Position numbers and translations under genes: made by a program. 5,681 nt of DNA. Source: Bacillota bacterium. Lineage in GTDB: Bacteria > Bacillota > Bacilli > Tumebacillales > Effusibacillaceae. Below are positions 5,577 through 5,681 of this stretch, piece after piece. The notes under the pieces were generated by a model, which was not told where the DNA came from, ran no database searches, and saw only the letters and a list, made by a program, of their open reading frames with translations. How positions within the stretch are numbered: position 1 is the first letter of the stretch; each line of letters starts with the position of its first letter. The stretch is from the NCBI GenBank assembly GCA_020059765.1, contig JAGVBM010000050.1:1-5681 (forward strand), written 5' to 3'.

Positions 5577-5626
5577 AACTAAGGCTTCGCCTGCGCCTAA
5601 AGGCTAGGCGAAGCCAAGTTTTCTTT
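5577..5626 (+). terminator. Strong GC-rich hairpin with T-tract, terminator-like or REP-like
   Basis: GGCTTCGCCT (5583-5592) is the exact reverse complement of AGGCGAAGCC (5606-5615). The loop holds a nested GCCT-AA-AGGC stem (5595-5604), and outside it AACT (5577-5580) pairs with AGTT (5617-5620) across a small internal loop. TTTTCTTT follows. It could be a second terminator, an attenuator for a gene to the right, or a repetitive palindromic unit. It is seen directly; only the role is uncertain. Confidence 0.6.
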
Positions 5627-5647
5627 ATGAATTATGGGTGAATTCAT
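5627..5647. repeat. 7-bp inverted repeat ATGAATT/AATTCAT
   Basis: ATGAATT (5627-5633) and AATTCAT (5641-5647) are exact reverse complements around ATGGGTG. This is the third inverted repeat in a row after the phn operon. The remaining bases to 5681 show no convincing gene; an ATG at 5646 opens a frame of only 12 codons to the edge. Confidence 0.5.
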
Positions 5648-5681
5648 GTGTCCATTCGCCGTTTCTGAGCCGGTCATTTCA

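Noticed and set aside
5597..5680. Minus-strand frame of 27 codons open to the right edge, ending at TAG 5599-5597
   Set aside because: The frame runs through the perfect hairpin, and the residues show no recognisable family. The window ends too soon to support a gene.
5646..5681. Plus-strand ATG opening a 12-codon frame to the edge
   Set aside because: Only a weak GGGTG upstream and too few codons to judge.
1..5681. CRISPR array, tRNA or rRNA
   Set aside because: No regularly spaced repeats, cloverleaf or rRNA-like sequence was seen on either strand.

Overview
The window reads as part of a chromosome from a low-to-mid GC Gram-positive bacterium, most likely order Bacillales (Bacillota). The main reasons are strong AAGGAGG/AAGGGGG-type ribosome binding sites, sigma-A-like promoters, a likely PhoP-type tandem repeat, and a protein pair that closely resembles Bacillus YheI/YheH (BmrC/BmrD). 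The base composition, near 50% GC by eye, suggests a genus such as Effusibacillus, Tumebacillus, Alicyclobacillus or Brevibacillus rather than Bacillus itself. The species-level placement is a guess.

Left half (1-3001, minus strand): a heterodimeric multidrug-type ABC exporter operon. Transcription is predicted to start near 2966 from a promoter with a 17-bp spacer. It passes through an untracked 30-codon leader peptide gene (2934-2842), then an intrinsic terminator (2816-2781), before yheI (2697-901) and yheH (944 to beyond the left edge, with the ATPase domain missing from the window). yheI and yheH overlap by 44 nt. The leader RNA holds three mutually exclusive pairings. Segment A (upstream of and including part of the leader Shine-Dalgarno) pairs with B (codons 18-25 of the leader). 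B pairs with C (terminator 5' arm and loop). C pairs with D (terminator 3' arm). This is the layout of a ribosome-controlled attenuator, and it is the most interesting thing in the window. B. subtilis bmrBCD is known to be controlled by leader-peptide attenuation, but I cannot say that this peptide is homologous to BmrB.

Right half (3058-5530, plus strand): a divergently transcribed phosphonate-type importer operon, phnC-phnE1-phnE2 (ATPase plus two permeases). The genes overlap by 1 and 4 nt. They are preceded by a TATAAT -10 without a good -35 but with four TTWAYM-like repeats at 9-11 bp spacing, as expected for PhoP activation under phosphate starvation. A strong intrinsic terminator closes the operon. 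No phnD substrate-binding protein gene is present between promoter and terminator.

Right edge (5527-5681): no convincing gene. It carries three successive inverted repeats (12 bp, 10 bp GC-rich with a nested stem and T-tract, and 7 bp) after the operon terminator. Their role is unknown: a second terminator, a REP/MITE-like element, or leader structures for a gene beyond the window are all possible.
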